The notes beneath the pieces were generated by a model. It saw only the letters and a list, made by a program, of their open reading frames with translations. It made no database searches and was not told the DNA's origin. This document shows, one piece after another, positions 50,853-63,230 of a stretch of DNA of 64,000 nucleotides. The stretch spans positions 29,571,001-29,635,000 of the forward strand of contig NC_092589.1 in assembly GCF_047663525.1 (NCBI RefSeq), given 5' to 3'. How positions within the stretch are numbered: position 1 is the stretch's first letter; every line of letters starts with the position of its first letter. Both the position numbers and the translations under genes were made by a program. The DNA is from Anas platyrhynchos. Lineage: Eukaryota > Chordata > Aves > Anseriformes > Anatidae.

Positions 50853-50945
50853 AAATCATACTAAATCAAAGAATATCTGACTTGGAAGGGATACACAAGG
50901 ATTATCGAGTCCAACTCCTGGGTCCCCAAAGCACCACCCAAAATA
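50853..50945 (-). mobile_element. CR1 LINE 3' end fragment (minus strand)
   Basis: The plus strand shows the reverse complement of a CR1 3' end: GAATATCTGACTTGGAAGGG, then GATTATCGAGTCCAACTCCTG and a short stretch toward GCACCACCC. It is a 5'-truncated piece of under 100 bp in opposite orientation to the fragment 1.7 kb to its left. Its motif variant also differs from that one. Confidence 0.82.
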
Positions 50946-53900
50946 AACAAACAAAATTAATCTGTAGCATGTTGCAAAATGTGCCTTTGAATCCCGCCAG
51001 TGCCTAACTTGTAGAGAGGGTGACTGCTTTACTTGGTAAAAGTCATGAGCTCGTCTTTCAGTTGCTTCAAAGAAAGCTGTGAAAACTGTTGACAACTAAA
51101 AACAACAGGACAGGTTTTCCTGGCTGTCTAGTCTCTGGTCATGCCTTACCACAGAGATCACCTTTGCAACCGAGGAATTAACAGTATGTAGTACTGACAT
51201 TGCAGTGAATGCAATTTTAGAGAGGATTAGATTTTGGTGATGGTGTTTTTGTTGTTTTAAGGAGTACATTGTAGAAACAATACTTCTGTTTAGCATTTTC
51301 TAAATACTATATGCTTCTTAAAAGGCAGAAATACTGTGTAGATGGTCGATACCTAAGTCTTCAAATAGGAGCTACGTACCAGCAGAGCTTTGTGGATTCT
51401 TGCTGCCAGCCTCCAGGGCAACAACAGATTGAGTAAAATGATTGTACCACATATGTTTGCCTGAACAATAGAATAACATTGCTCAAATCAGGAATGCTAT
51501 GAACTGTTTCTGTCTGTCAGATCTATCAGAAGAATATTTCTTAGCCTTCAGGACTTCCACATATGCAGTGGGAAGCAATATCATTAATAGACTCATATGA
51601 AAACACCCAAGACAACAGACTAATCTTGCTTGACCATATCTTGTCCAAGGCCATTCACGGTAGCAGAGATGACTAAGCTACAAAGACATATGAGGACTTG
51701 GGAAAAAAATAAAGCCAAAATCCAAAATAAGAGCTTGCACCAAGTTTTACAGAAAAATGAAATTACCGTGAAAGATGTCCATGTTTACAAGCAAACTGAA
51801 GTACAGTAAAAGAAGCATGTTCTACACTGAATCCATTAGGGATGTAGCAAAGGGTTTACTCTGCCTTTAAGAGTTATTCATCTTAACTTGGACACAAAGT
51901 GACCCAGAGGAAAAGTGGGAGGCAGGAAAAGCATGTGTTTTGCAGGATGAGAGGATAATAGAGAGAGCAGTTTGCAGCACCCACTTCCTGGCCTCCCCAT
52001 CCCACTGATACTTTCTCCCACCTAGCATATTTTCCAGAACTTTGATGTATATTCTCCAGCTTGAGAAAATATTGTCCTTAATTTTAAGCAAATTATCTTT
52101 GGGAAAGTGGCTCCAAAATCAATGGAAAACCATCATGGACACTAGGTAGTGGACTTACATGGCCTGGTGAGAATTACTTATCTTCTTCGGACTTGTACTG
52201 CTCTGAAATAAGTGGAGTTCCTAATTTGGTGGTACATTTACTCAAGAAGAAAGCAAAGTAACTACCCTATCTGAACAGAGAATTTCTGACAGTAAGAGGT
52301 AGCACATTCACTTACAAGTAGCATGACTCTCTAGCATAGAAATATGTCTTGAAGCTCTGTTTGCATTTAAAGATCTTTTAGAATAGGCTTTTGTCACCCC
52401 AGCAGACCAGCAAAGAACATCCAGGATAGCAGCCTTACAGTTTTGGGGAAGTCTAGCAAGCTGGGGTACAATATAATTAAAATTAAAAATAGCAAATAAT
52501 AAAAGTCTGTTCAGTAATTCCCTGCTCTTCCCTGTGCATGTTACACTAGACTGTCCCTGGTGGTCAGCATCTTCTTTCCCATGAAAGCACCTCATTCCTC
52601 CTTTTCTCTGTCATGGCAGAACACTGCTCCTATTTGCACAGAGTGCTGTATACACAGATATTATGTTAAGACAACTTGTACCCTTGTGAGATCTTCTGCA
52701 TTTTATATAACTTAAGCATTGCCCTTGCCACTCTAGAACAGGATGGACTTTTATTCCTATCTTGTATCATTTGAAGAGAAAGCATTAAGCATGTAATTGT
52801 TACCCCTAGGAAGAATAGTTTAAGAAGAACTTGTCCAAAACATAGCAAAGCCTGAAGAAAACTAAATCCATAAATATTCATTCAGATACTAATAGTATAT
52901 GTCTTTATACATATATATAATGTATGTGTGTAAATATATAAATATTTTTCTCCTTTATTCCCCCTCATATATATGCCCCTATATATGTATATATAAAGGG
53001 GGAAAAATCTGCCAAGAACACAGAAACAAGTCAAACTCCAGAGATAAAAATACCATAGTTATGCTTGGCTTGATAACCCAATGGCTCCCTCTGCAGGGTG
53101 AAACATTATTCAGATAAAAACGGACTTGTACGTAATCAATGCACTTCTCAAGCTACATGGACACGTTAAAGTAATTGCCAGTGCTGTCTCACTTTACACC
53201 ATCCTCTTAAAATTTCTGCATATGTCAGTTTAGTCCCCTTCCCCTTTAGTCCCCTTCCACAGTGCCAAGTTGATGCTATCTTTGCATTCCTCCTTGTAAT
53301 AAGGTGGAGATACCAAGTATGTTGTAATTCCCTCTTTACTCACCAGACCCTACATATTTGAGGCTTTCTGTTAGAAAAGAATGCAGACAGTGAAATAATG
53401 TTGCAACTGGCTGACAAATAGAAAAATAGGAACATAGAAGGTCCTTCAATCAGAAGAAAAAAAAAAAAAAAAAAAAGCAATGCCTTGTTAGTTTAAATTC
53501 AAAGAATAAATGAGTATATAAAGAAAGGAAGAAGAAAGGAAGACAGAGTTACCAACTTCTCCTTTATTTGCCAATTTAGAACATATTTTCTTTTGTCATT
53601 CTTTGTCTTTCCGAGAAAGACTTGATTATTTATATGCCTCTTTGTAACGTCTCAAGGACCAGTTATTAGGAGATGATGTTTGAAAGGTAAGGCCTGGGAC
53701 ACACTGTTCTTGGGAAACATTCTGTCCGCTTCAAGCAGCAACGTGTCTATTTCTAATCACTGATTTCTCATTTCACCTTGGAAATTGGCAGCGTATGTTC
53801 TCCCAAATTCCTTTTAAAAGCTGAGTGGCTTTTACAACAGTAGTCTGAGCTGGACATATAAAATGTAGTTAGAGAAAGCTCAAAGTAAATATGATTATTA

Positions 53901-54754
53901 TTCTATCACACATTATTCCAACAATAGAAACCAATAAGCTGTTTCAATACAGTTAGTGAAGCAAATGTTCCCCACTGTCAGTCCATCTCATAGCAATTCC
54001 CCGGAAACCAGACATGCCATTAACTGTAATAGAAGTAGCTTCAGGGCAGGAGGAAGACAGCTATATCTAAGCTTTTATTTAAAATTTTAACTACATCTAA
54101 TATTCATGAGGTAGACTATTTTTTGTACAGCAATAAATAGCTACATAAATTGAACTATTTATTTAGTGACCATCTTTATATGCTTTATACACTCAAACAT
54201 CCTAAATGTGTACTAGGCATATGGCTGCCATCTTATCCTCACATTAGAAGAAACATCAGACGGTGCTCCAATGTGTATAAAAAGAATGCCTTCCTACACG
54301 CTACACCTTCTTTGCCTTCTCCTGTCCTACTATCCTCTCATTTAAAAACTTTTCATGTGACTGAAACCCATACGTATTTCCATGATTTATACAGCTTCGT
54401 TGTTTTCTGAGGGGTTCAAAAATCATTTATTTTACAACTCCCTACAAATGAGTGATCATAATTAATAGAAGATGGCATGTGAAATGGAGGTTTAGACTTG
54501 TGTTATGTGTCATATATGTAGATGCTGTACTATCTATCCAAAAGATCACAGAAGCTTAGTAATGACAGAAGGTTCAGAAGTGGACAAAAACTTATTCTAT
54601 ATTTTACCTCAAGGAAGAAAATTAGAACTCACATTCAACAGCTCATGAAACATATTTAAGCTTTCCTCAGACCCAACTCATAGACAAACGTTACTAAAAC
54701 TGTGATAAAATAAATTTTACATTCCAGGCAATGTATTTATTGTATATTTAGCAC
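50946..54754. other. intergenic DNA, no gene recognised
   Basis: TA-rich patches at about 52905-53000, with a small CCCC...GGGG-bounded hairpin near 52977-53002, and a run of about 20 A at 53457-53476. No coding or RNA gene is recognised. Confidence 0.45.
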
Positions 54755-54850
54755 AAATAAAATAAAATAAAATAAAATAAAATAAAATAAAATAAAATAA
54801 AATAAAATAAAATAAAATAAAATAAAATAAAATAAAATAAAATAAAAATA
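54755..54850. repeat. AAAAT pentamer microsatellite, long
   Basis: About 18 almost perfect AAAAT units. The minus-strand translation FILFYFILFY is an artefact of the repeat. Length variation between individuals is likely at a repeat this pure. Confidence 0.95.
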
Positions 54851-57800
54851 GAAAAAAAACTGACACAATTCAAGATATCAGTTGTGGCCTTGCCCATGTG
54901 CTCACTACACCACTCACACCAGCACAGCAAACCAAATCAGAGGCACACTGTATTGAGTTTCAACTGGTACTAGGTAATTAGATAAATCTTGAAGACAGCA
55001 TGACATGTAAAGACAAAGAGTATTTTCTCATTTTTTATCTAAGATCCATTCATAACAGAGACAAAATTCCAAGTCTGCTCCATATTCTGGCCTCAGTCTC
55101 AATCACCTCTCTATAAAGAAAGCACGGTAAGCCTAACATGGCTAACAGCTCTTCCTCAGAGCAGACGTCAAGCTACTTTACAAAGTACAAGATGGAATTC
55201 TACTTTCAGCTGGAGAAAGTTTCATCAAGGCAAAAAGTGGATTTAGACATACTGCTCCAGCAACGTAATGTGTAATGAAAATAGGCAGCCAGGCTCTTTG
55301 TTCTATTAGGAAGTGCTGATTTAACCACAAGAGGGAGAACAAACACTGTCGAAAACGCAATGAACCAACTGTAAAAGAGCCAGGTCCAGAAGTGTTTGAT
55401 GCTGAGCCTACAGCTGATAACCTGCATTCTAATTTGTAGTGAAAATCAATTTAATTTCCTCTTCGGCTTTAATTCCTTGCAAGTAAATCTTCAATACTAA
55501 TCTGTTAAAGAGGCAGAGAGAGAGAAAGGCATTCATAATGTTCAGCATTAGGTGGATAAATTATACGCAGAGCCAGGTCAGAACAGCAGCAAAGAGGCCG
55601 TGGGTGTGAGGCAGCTGGGACTAAAAGGCTGCACAGATTGCCTGTGCCAAGAAGAAAGGAAGATCAGGTGCTGCAGTTCAAAGAGCTGAGTCTCCCTTCT
55701 GCTTTTGATCCTGCCATTGCTGTCATGGAAGGAGGGACTGGGGCGCATGAAAGTACCAGTCCAACTCAGAAGCTATCACCAACCTTAGTAGCAGCAAGAA
55801 CATTCATCCACACCCTCTGGGACTGTTCCAGCTTCACCCCCTGTTCCCCATTTCCTTTACAAGAGTCAAGAAATAATAACTGTGGTAAAACAGACATTAC
55901 TTCTCAGTATAGTTCACATTACTGCTGTGTAATACCAATAACATAAATTGTTTTGCCCAAGCCCTCCCTCTCCCTTGTTTTCTGGTTTGAAGCCGCTACA
56001 TAGATTTTTGCTGCTCAGAAACACATCTGCATCCTTTGGTGTTCTTCCATGCACATCTTTTAGGCCTCCACATTTTTTGCTTGTCTATGCTTTTGGTATC
56101 AAACCTTTTCCATTAAGATGTTTTGCTTTTCTAGTATAAACACTTTTGTTTTCAAAATTTTCTGCCCAAAAAAAAGTCATGTAATAAGTTCTATAGTATT
56201 TATTGCCTCATCCATTGCCACTTTTATTCACTGAGGTCTGAAAAGACAAAGACTTGCTGATTGTTTTCCAGGCTTCCAGCCTGTAGTATCTCCTCAAAAT
56301 AACTTCACAGATCTTTGATTCTTGATTTTCCAAATTATTTTCACCTAATACCTAGATTTACTGTCTTTAGATTTTATAGAAGAGGCTTTCCAAAGCACAT
56401 CAGCAGCAATGGATACTAATGTTGATGAAATTAGTGGATGTTTGTATCACAGAAGACAGAGGCATCAGCACTTTCCAGTGCTGGCTGGGCCCCCGCAGCT
56501 GCAAAGCCAGTTTTACGTTCCTATCCATTCTCTGCCCAATCTTCCCAAACTGGATTTCCCAATTCTTTGTCTCCAAAAACATCACACTTTTTTTGTTACA
56601 TCTTGCCTTGGTACTCTCCAGAAATGCAGGTTGCAGCACCCATTGAGCTTCTGCAGGTGTCTTTTACTCCTTGAAAGAGATACTTAAATACCTAGCAGAT
56701 ACTTTCATACTGAGCTGTTTATATATGGGTCAAATATCAATTTGTGAAATCTTTTGCCACCAGCACTAGATTTTTTTTTTTTATCCTTTATGTCTGAATA
56801 TTATATAGTTGATTTTTGTTCTTGAGCTGAAGGCTGTTGATATAAGCTAAGGATAAATATATCGTGCTAAACCATCCAGAAAAAAAACAGCCTTTAACAA
56901 TACTATACTTGAATATCCATTTCATTCAGCTATTGCTGCAGTACTTTAGCAGAAAATGGCATCCTCTGCTACTGGTGTTATGCAAAGAATGGGAGTACAA
57001 AAGATAATGCTTGTGAATACTGATTTCCTGACTGACTTAATCACTGTGATAAAAGATAATGTCTCAGTACTATAAAACCCAACTTTTCTGCATGAAGTCA
57101 GTTACATTCAGCATAAATCTAGCTCATTCTGGGAGCTAAAAAAGGATGGTTATAAGGCTGCAGAGCAGATCTGCATTATGCATCCTATAGTTTCAATGAA
57201 ACTTTGTTAAAAGAAATGAATTGACTCTGAGGCTATCATGGTACTCACCACACCTGCTGCTTCCCTTTGTATGATGGGATCATTAAAATTCTTAAACTAG
57301 TTTATTTAAAACTTCTGTTAATTGTGTGCCCTTCTCATCTCTTCTCATTCTTTTGCCCTTCATGATTTCTCCTTTATTTTCCTCTTTCTTTCCTCTTTTT
57401 TACTCTTTCTGAATTTGTTACTTTACGAACAGTGAATGGTCCAAGTGTGAATCCTAAGCATCTTCCTCTTCCATTCCCTGTAATGGGAGAGAAAGGACCC
57501 ACATAAGTCTCTGCATCTCCATTGGAATAAACTAGCCAGTTATTGTTCATCCTCAGAACAGAAGACAAAGAGACTTAAAATTAAAAAACAATAACAGATC
57601 TGTAAATAACCTGGTGATACTCTCATAACTGTACATTACAATACTTAAGTTCTATAGCAGGGTGTGAGTTTTGCATCAGTGTTGCAGTTAAAAGATGAGC
57701 AAATGAGACTGCAGCATGTTAATTAACTACACGTAACCACATTTACACATCTAGTGGTGCTTTACAGAGCTGCGACTGTCACTCTAAATGGTTTACAAAT

Positions 57801-59494
57801 TGATTCATTTTAGGCCACCCATTTACATGAAATAGCAAAAAATAACAAATTTACAATCGTTTTTATTGTTTAGTTTTCCTGTGTTGTTATCTAATTGTAA
57901 TTGTTCTGTGTATTGTAGCAGTAAATGTGTCTTACATAAATTGTTTTAAAAATACATATACTGTTATTCTTAATTACTTAAATTTTACCTTCAGAAATCT
58001 GAACAATAGACAGTTTCTCTTTACACTAAATTCACCCTGTGGTTTTTCTACCAGAGGGGGAAAAAAAAATATTCAATTGCAATCTTGAAATATTATTGTT
58101 TTCTCAGTTCCTAATGATACCCTTTCAAGCCATCTCCAAGAGGTAGTGATGTCAAACCAACTCCCTCTCAATAGAAAAATAATATTTCACAGAGAACACA
58201 TTAATATAAATAAAATAAATTTAATTACTTATTGAAGGCTCAACATACAGAAAACACTAAAATATCAAACATTTTATTAAAAGGATGGAATCATTTTATG
58301 GAACTCATGTACATATTTCTCTTTTGTAAATATAAAAGTGCATAGATGTAGTGATCCTTGGCTGAAAATGAAATTTTTAACATTGAAACAAACATGCTTT
58401 TGTAAGGGCAGACCTTTGACATAATAAGACAAATTATTTATGCATTTATAGCAAAACAAAAATAACAAAAACAAATACTAGTATATATCATCTGTTTTCT
58501 CTTGGATTATGATTTAATCTAGAAAACAGAGTGGACTCTAGATGTACTTTTTAGCCAGATTACCAGTTCTGACACTCTAGAAGGGTACATGAATAAGGAA
58601 TTTGTCTCTTCAAAGGCACTGGCACAAACACCTCTATCACTTATTTCAAGTTGAGGTCATTGCTCCCTACTCCCAGAAAATAGCTGACAGCTGCATCTGG
58701 TGTCTGATTTTGTTTTATTTAAAGTTTTGTTCTTTACCATGAGATCAATATCTGATAGTACTGGCAGTCATTCTGCATGTTGCCCATATACCTCTCAAAG
58801 ATTTACCCCCAGAGGAATCAAGTCATTTCTTAACATTTTTTTCCACACAGCTTTTACCAAGTGTTTACCAATATAAGGGATGTGGTAGAGAATTAACCCC
58901 CGTACTAGAAAATTATTTCTCTACCTTCCTTATCCAACGTGACAGGCAGCCATGTCCAGAACAGAATCCTGTCATCATTTGGTACCAGCAACATTTACAA
59001 CGGTGAGAAAAAATCTCTGTATCTGTTGTGTTTGCTGATCTCTAAGTCTGGCAGTCATTACTCCCACTGCAACTTAGGCAGAGTTTCCTCTGCTGTATCT
59101 AACTGTTACTTTTGCCAAAGTGCCAGAGCAGGTTAAGCATTAACATAGGCTGAGGCTCCTGCTCCATGTACAGAATAACTTGTATGCAGGATAAAGATCA
59201 GTAAAGTACATACTTTAACAAAACACAAACATTCTCCTTTATCAGTGCCTGGTCCTTTGATCTGTATGATTTTTCTCACCACACAGCTCAGTAGTCCCAC
59301 CAGACAGCATGGAGAGAATGGCTTGCTGAGTACACATAGCCTTCTGGTGGCTGTTGGTTTAACTACAGCCCCAGTCATTGTGGATTTCACTTTTTTTTTT
59401 CCTTCCTTGAAAACTACCAAGTCAGACAAACTAAACCCCAGCCAAACTCAAAAATTACTCTTTCCTAAGAGCTCTGTGTAGTGGGAGTGCTGGC
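54851..59494. other. DNA downstream of OPN3, no gene recognised
   Basis: No exons recognised on either strand. I looked in particular for plus-strand KMO coding sequence, which lies next to OPN3 in human, and saw none. Minus-strand AATAAA signals (TTTATT on the plus strand, for example near 58713 and 58271) could end long OPN3 transcripts. Confidence 0.4.
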
Positions 59495-60258
59495 AATTCA
59501 GGGAATAATAGGATAACTGAGGCTGCAGGAGTCTCAGGAGTCTCTAATCTAACCTCTTCCATTGCTCGTCTGTCTACAGATTTGAAAAAAACTTTTCCTT
59601 ATATCCTGTTTGAATCTCTTATTTCAGTTGACGCCTATCTGTCATCCTTTCAGCATGCATCACCCTGAACGTCATAGTTCCATCTTCTAGAAAACCTCTT
59701 CACTGCTATTGGAAGGTCGCTATTAGGGTCCCCTGAAGATTTCTTTTCACCAGGCTGATCAAATGCAGATCCTCCAGTCTCTCTTACAGGCCAAGTGTTC
59801 TGAACCCTGACAACCTTGATTTACCCCACTGAGTTTACTCTAGTTTATAGGTGCCTTTCTTCTACTAGAGGTTCCAAAACTGGATGCAGTATCTAGACAT
59901 GGTCTAGTGAGTGATGAGTCAAGACACATAATCATTTCAGCCCGCCTACCAGCCGTTTTCCACAGAGCTGCATCCCAGGCAGCCAGGGCCTGGCCTGTTG
60001 TGCTGTGTGGTTCTTCCTCCCCAAGTGCAGGACTTTGCATTTAATCTTGTTGAATTCTCTAACACTTCTGTCAGACCATTCCTCCAGCCTGACCAAGTTC
60101 TTCAGAATGGCAGTCCTGTCCTTGAGCCTACAGACTGCTCCCGCCCAGCTTGAAGTTATCTTCAAAATCAACAAAAGCACACTTGTCACCTCCTCCAGGT
60201 CACTGATAAAGATAGATGGATCCCAAGACAGACCCCTGCAGAACTCTGCTTGTTACTG
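59495..60258 (-). mobile_element. old CR1 LINE copy, ORF2 C-terminus and 3' UTR (minus strand)
   Basis: On the minus strand a fragment of the CR1 ORF2 C-terminal region is recognisable (VREFNKIKCKVLHLGRKN at about 60010-60063). DNA-level CR1 blocks follow, including the region matching LEDLHLISLVKRNLQGTL-type sequence (59700-59790) and a decayed 3' end near 59500-59530. Frames are broken throughout and divergence is clearly higher than in the 7441-8161 copy. It starts about 265 bp beyond the OPN3 stop codon on the same strand, so it probably lies within the OPN3 3' UTR. Confidence 0.8.
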
Positions 60259-60522
60259 ACTGCTAAGTAGAGTAAAACCTACTAAACATTATCATAATCT
60301 TTAAGAAAATTCAGAGTAAAAACATCCATCAACAAGCTTGGCACAGATGCAGAGACGTCTGTATTGTGACCAAAACCAGACTGCCTGCAGAGCTTCAGAT
60401 GAAGAATTACCTCAGTATTTCACAGCTTAATATGGCTTCCTTGGCAGCCCACTGGCACTATTATTGAAACCAGTCTCCAGCCCAAATAGTCCATCAGTTT
60501 CCAATGACTCTTCAGCTCATCC
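60259..60522 (-). other. OPN3: OPN3 3' untranslated region, proximal part (probable)
   Basis: Non-coding sequence directly after the OPN3 stop codon on the minus strand. No polyadenylation signal is visible within it, so the transcript probably continues into or through the adjoining CR1 copy. Confidence 0.45.
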
Positions 60523-60786
60523 TTATAGTGGCTTTACTTGGATGACATTTACTTTTGTTCCATTTTCTTTACTGTTATCATCTATTTGTTGAGTGTCATC
60601 ACTGGTGATAATAAAAATGATAGAGGAAGAGCTAAATGTGACTTTCTTCTTTGGCCTATCCCCTCCTTTTTGAGACATTACTATTGGTCGTATTGGTTTG
60701 TCATTCTCTTCTCCTGGGGTCTCTTTCGCAGTCCTCTGGAATCTCATCAAGCGAAAGCACAAGAGTTGCAAAAGGCATTGTCGAAA
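60523..60786 (-). CDS. OPN3: encephalopsin (opsin-3), last coding exon
   Basis: OPN3 is an opsin-family G-protein-coupled receptor of the plasma membrane. This 88-codon exon (87 residues plus TAA) encodes its cytoplasmic C-terminal tail. It begins [13 protein letters not shown], the amphipathic helix 8 region after TM7, with cysteines suited to palmitoylation. It continues through IRPIVMSQK and [20 protein letters not shown] to the terminus [10 protein letters not shown]. These blocks are characteristic of vertebrate OPN3; human has [18 protein letters not shown] and ends VIQVRPL. The exon opens at a 3' splice site (TTTTCTCTTACAG) in phase 0, as in human. The retinal-binding lysine and all transmembrane helices are encoded by exons beyond the right edge. 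The acceptor and adjoining intron argue against a processed copy. No frame breaks are present. Confidence 0.94.
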   Translation of the reverse strand, partial: FRQCLLQLLCFRLMRFQRTAKETPGEENDKPIRPIVMSQKGGDRPKKKVTFSSSSIIFIITSDDTQQIDDNSKENGTKVNVIQVKPL

Positions 60787-60803
60787 CTGTAAGAGAAAAT
60801 AAA
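60787..60803 (-). promoter_or_regulatory. OPN3: 3' splice acceptor of the OPN3 last exon
   Basis: Read on the minus strand, the sequence is TTATTTTCTCTTACAG followed by TTT CGA CAA. It has a good polypyrimidine tract and AG, and the reading frame downstream matches OPN3 from the first codon. Confidence 0.85.
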
Positions 60804-62472
60804 CAGAATGAAATTACAATTTGCTAAGCGTTCACTATTCTATATGATCCAGTGAAGACAGCAATACAGTAAATAACTCAAAATAACCTATTTCTTGTTC
60901 TGAGTTGGTGCCAGTGCCATAACAAACAAACAGGCTTTTTAGTGGGCACTTTTTCCCATACACACTCCAAAGGATTCAATAGAATCACGTGGCCAGTAGA
61001 GGGCACCGAAATGCAATCTAATATTTTACCATCAGCAAGCTCTGCAGTCAACAAAGAACAAGAATAAGCCCCAGAACATGCCATAGGTATTCTCTCTGAG
61101 TATTCAAAAATATAGCTTGATCTAGCAGGGGAAGAATGTTCTCAGAAGCACTTCACAGGAGGATGTACAGGGAATGAACAAAGGGGGGGAGGGGGAGGTA
61201 CAATGAAAGTGAAGTTTTCCATTTATACAACTCCAGAGACCGAAATTTTAACAAAAGCATTTAATAATACCAATGTAAAATAAAGTTTCAAAAGTTGGTA
61301 ACACAAAACTATATCGTTCCCTTTGAATAGGTAAGGAATGGAAGCCTTTCAGCTAACTAGAAGCCACTTATGATACAGGCAGTCTATTCTACCTTGAGAC
61401 TTAATAACACAAGGTTTTCAGTGAAAGCTCTTGTCAGTAAATAAGAGAACAATTCCAGTAATACCATTGTTCTAAATGCTCCAATTATGGCCTTCCCTTC
61501 ACAAAACAGAGCATTCAAGTTCAAGGGTTAGAAGATGCATTAAGTAGTTCCATGTTTGTGCACATCTAAAGCTCAAATGTGACTCTTTGGGGAAATTCTC
61601 TGGTTTTACAAAAAGTGTATTAAAAAAGTTATTAAATAACTCATAATAAGACATGTCTGGAATACTTGGAAAGCACTTAAACACACACACACAGTAGGAC
61701 ATCTTTCTTAAAAGCCTGCTATTTGGCTGTTTTAAAAATTACTCTATATTATCCTGCATGGCCACTGACTTCATCTAGTTGTTATGCAAGAAGTTCTCTA
61801 GTACGTTAATATTGAACAAAGCTTTGGTATAGAAAATTAATCCTACTCTTACACAGGGGAGGCAGGTAGGTCCTGTTGGGAAGGGAGCCTAGGAAGATGG
61901 AGAAAGGTGATCTGGTGTTGTAAAACACAACAGAATGGTCATGTGGAAGCCCTGAAGTTTTCAGAGATAACGTGGTACCTCTGAGCAGCATGGATGTGAG
62001 AAGGCACAAGCATGTTAGCGTAGGTCAGATACATGAAGGATATAATAGGGAAGAATTGGTTTATTATTCCTATAAAAATACAGAAGGTAAGCAAAAATAA
62101 ATCACTTTGGTCTTAATCTGGAATTAGAGGTGAGTGAAAAACATTTCACGATGCATCTCCAATATGTTTAGCTGAATCATTCTCTTCGTGCCTATGACTT
62201 TACTGGCATTGTGCCTGCTGTTGGTTTGATTTGCTTCCTGGTATCAGAACCTACAAAATCTTTTTCAGATTAAACTAATCAATCTGACATCCAGGTACAA
62301 AGTCATAGCCACCATATTAAAATGACCCAGTTGAAAATACTCTTTTGGAGCATGACTGTTGTCAGGGTCCTAAGCAAGGCTCCGAGGGTCTGCAGCCCCT
62401 TTCCTCCCTCTGCTCCTCCAGGGTTTAGCTCCCCATATCCAGGGCTGGCTCTGATACCATGCAGCTGTGTAA

Positions 62473-62476
62473 CAAT
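62473..62476. repeat. possible target-site duplication, left copy (CAAT)
   Basis: CAAT directly precedes TGTGAGATATG and recurs at 63231-63234 directly after TTATTACA. A 4-bp match is short, so the left boundary of the LTR is provisional. Confidence 0.45.
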
Positions 62477-62709
62477 TGTGAGATATGTTCATCTGATTCA
62501 TGTCAATATGGAACAATGCTAGGGCCGCATGGTATGATGAATGTGACCTTCTGTGCTACATACCCTTGTATAACCACAAGTCTAAGAAAACAGAGTGGTT
62601 AATGTATATAGTTCTTGTACCTTGCAAAGGGATGTTTTAGCAATTCCTGTCAATAGAGAGCTTGAAGGGAAATGTATTTGTAGGCTTTTCCTTGAAGTCT
62701 CTGAGATCT

Positions 62710-62728
62710 GGGGGGGGGGGGGAGGGGG
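62710..62728 (+). repeat. G-rich purine tract inside the LTR
   Basis: Thirteen G, one A and five G in a row, followed by TCAGAAT. It could be a simple G run in U3 or the remains of a polypurine tract marking the start of a shorter LTR. Confidence 0.6.
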
Positions 62729-63080
62729 TCAGAATAGCTGCTAACTATTATGACTATTTATTGCAACTATTGCATGGGACACTATGCCAGTCTCTGTTAT
62801 CTGGCCAGTGGCCAGGAGATTAAGGAGATGGGGAAAGCTCAAGAACGACTAAAAGACAAAGCTTGCAGGGGATGTTGCACAAGTCTCGGACATACAGCCA
62901 AGTTGGACAAAGGAGAAGGACAAGAGGGAGGAAGACTATGAGCCTTCAGCATGAGAGACCCCCAGAGGGACCACCGGAGACTGATATGCACGCTCCAGTA
63001 GGAGGGTTTGGATTCCGGAAAATAATTATAATAACCTTGTTTTTTTTAGAAGTAGTAATGAATATGTATTAGCCTAGGAG

Positions 63081-63089
63081 CATAAAAAT
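63081..63089 (+). promoter_or_regulatory. TATA-like box of the intronic LTR
   Basis: CATAAAAAT lies about 95 bp before the LTR polyadenylation signal and just before the R-like GC-rich block. Confidence 0.6.
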
Positions 63090-63174
63090 CAGCTGCTTGA
63101 TGTAACTGGTGTGCGTCTCGGTGGAGCAGAGACTCCCGGCGCACCCAGCACTGTTTGCTTACCTCTATTCCTTT

Positions 63175-63180
63175 AATAAA
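63175..63180 (+). terminator. polyadenylation signal of the intronic LTR
   Basis: AATAAA is followed by a T/A-rich stretch and the LTR end 50 bp later. It is oriented opposite to OPN3, so it should not truncate OPN3 transcripts. Confidence 0.7.
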
Positions 63181-63230
63181 TTGTAAACTTTAATTATAGT
63201 CCTATTTTGAAGACTGAGCCATTTATTACA

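Larger units (their letters stand above)
62477..63230 (+). mobile_element. solo LTR of an endogenous retrovirus (antisense in OPN3 intron)
   Basis: The promoter and termination organisation is clear. TATA-like CATAAAAAT (63081-63089) is followed about 20-30 bp later by an R-like start (GTGTGCGTCTCGGTGGAGCA, then GACTCCCGGCGCACCCAGC). AATAAA follows at 63175-63180, then a T-rich stretch ending GAGCCATTTATTACA at 63230. The right end is well supported. The left end is set at TGTGAG (62477) because it gives TG...CA ends, a TGT/ACA inverted terminus and a CAAT duplication. A 19-base purine tract (62710-62728) lies inside. An alternative reading takes that tract as a polypurine tract and starts the LTR near 62729. 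No viral genes are present. A 4-bp duplication would favour a gamma-like (ERV1) class, while the CTCGG...CGGCGCACCC block resembles other avian LTR families, so the class is open. Confidence 0.7.

Noticed and set aside
57374..57568. 64-codon minus-strand ORF (MSSVLRMNNNWLVYSNGD...)
   Set aside because: It looked slightly exon-like but matches no known protein and lacks a paired splice structure.
59133..59429. 98-codon minus-strand ORF downstream of OPN3
   Set aside because: No family similarity. It probably lies in the OPN3 3' UTR or intergenic DNA.
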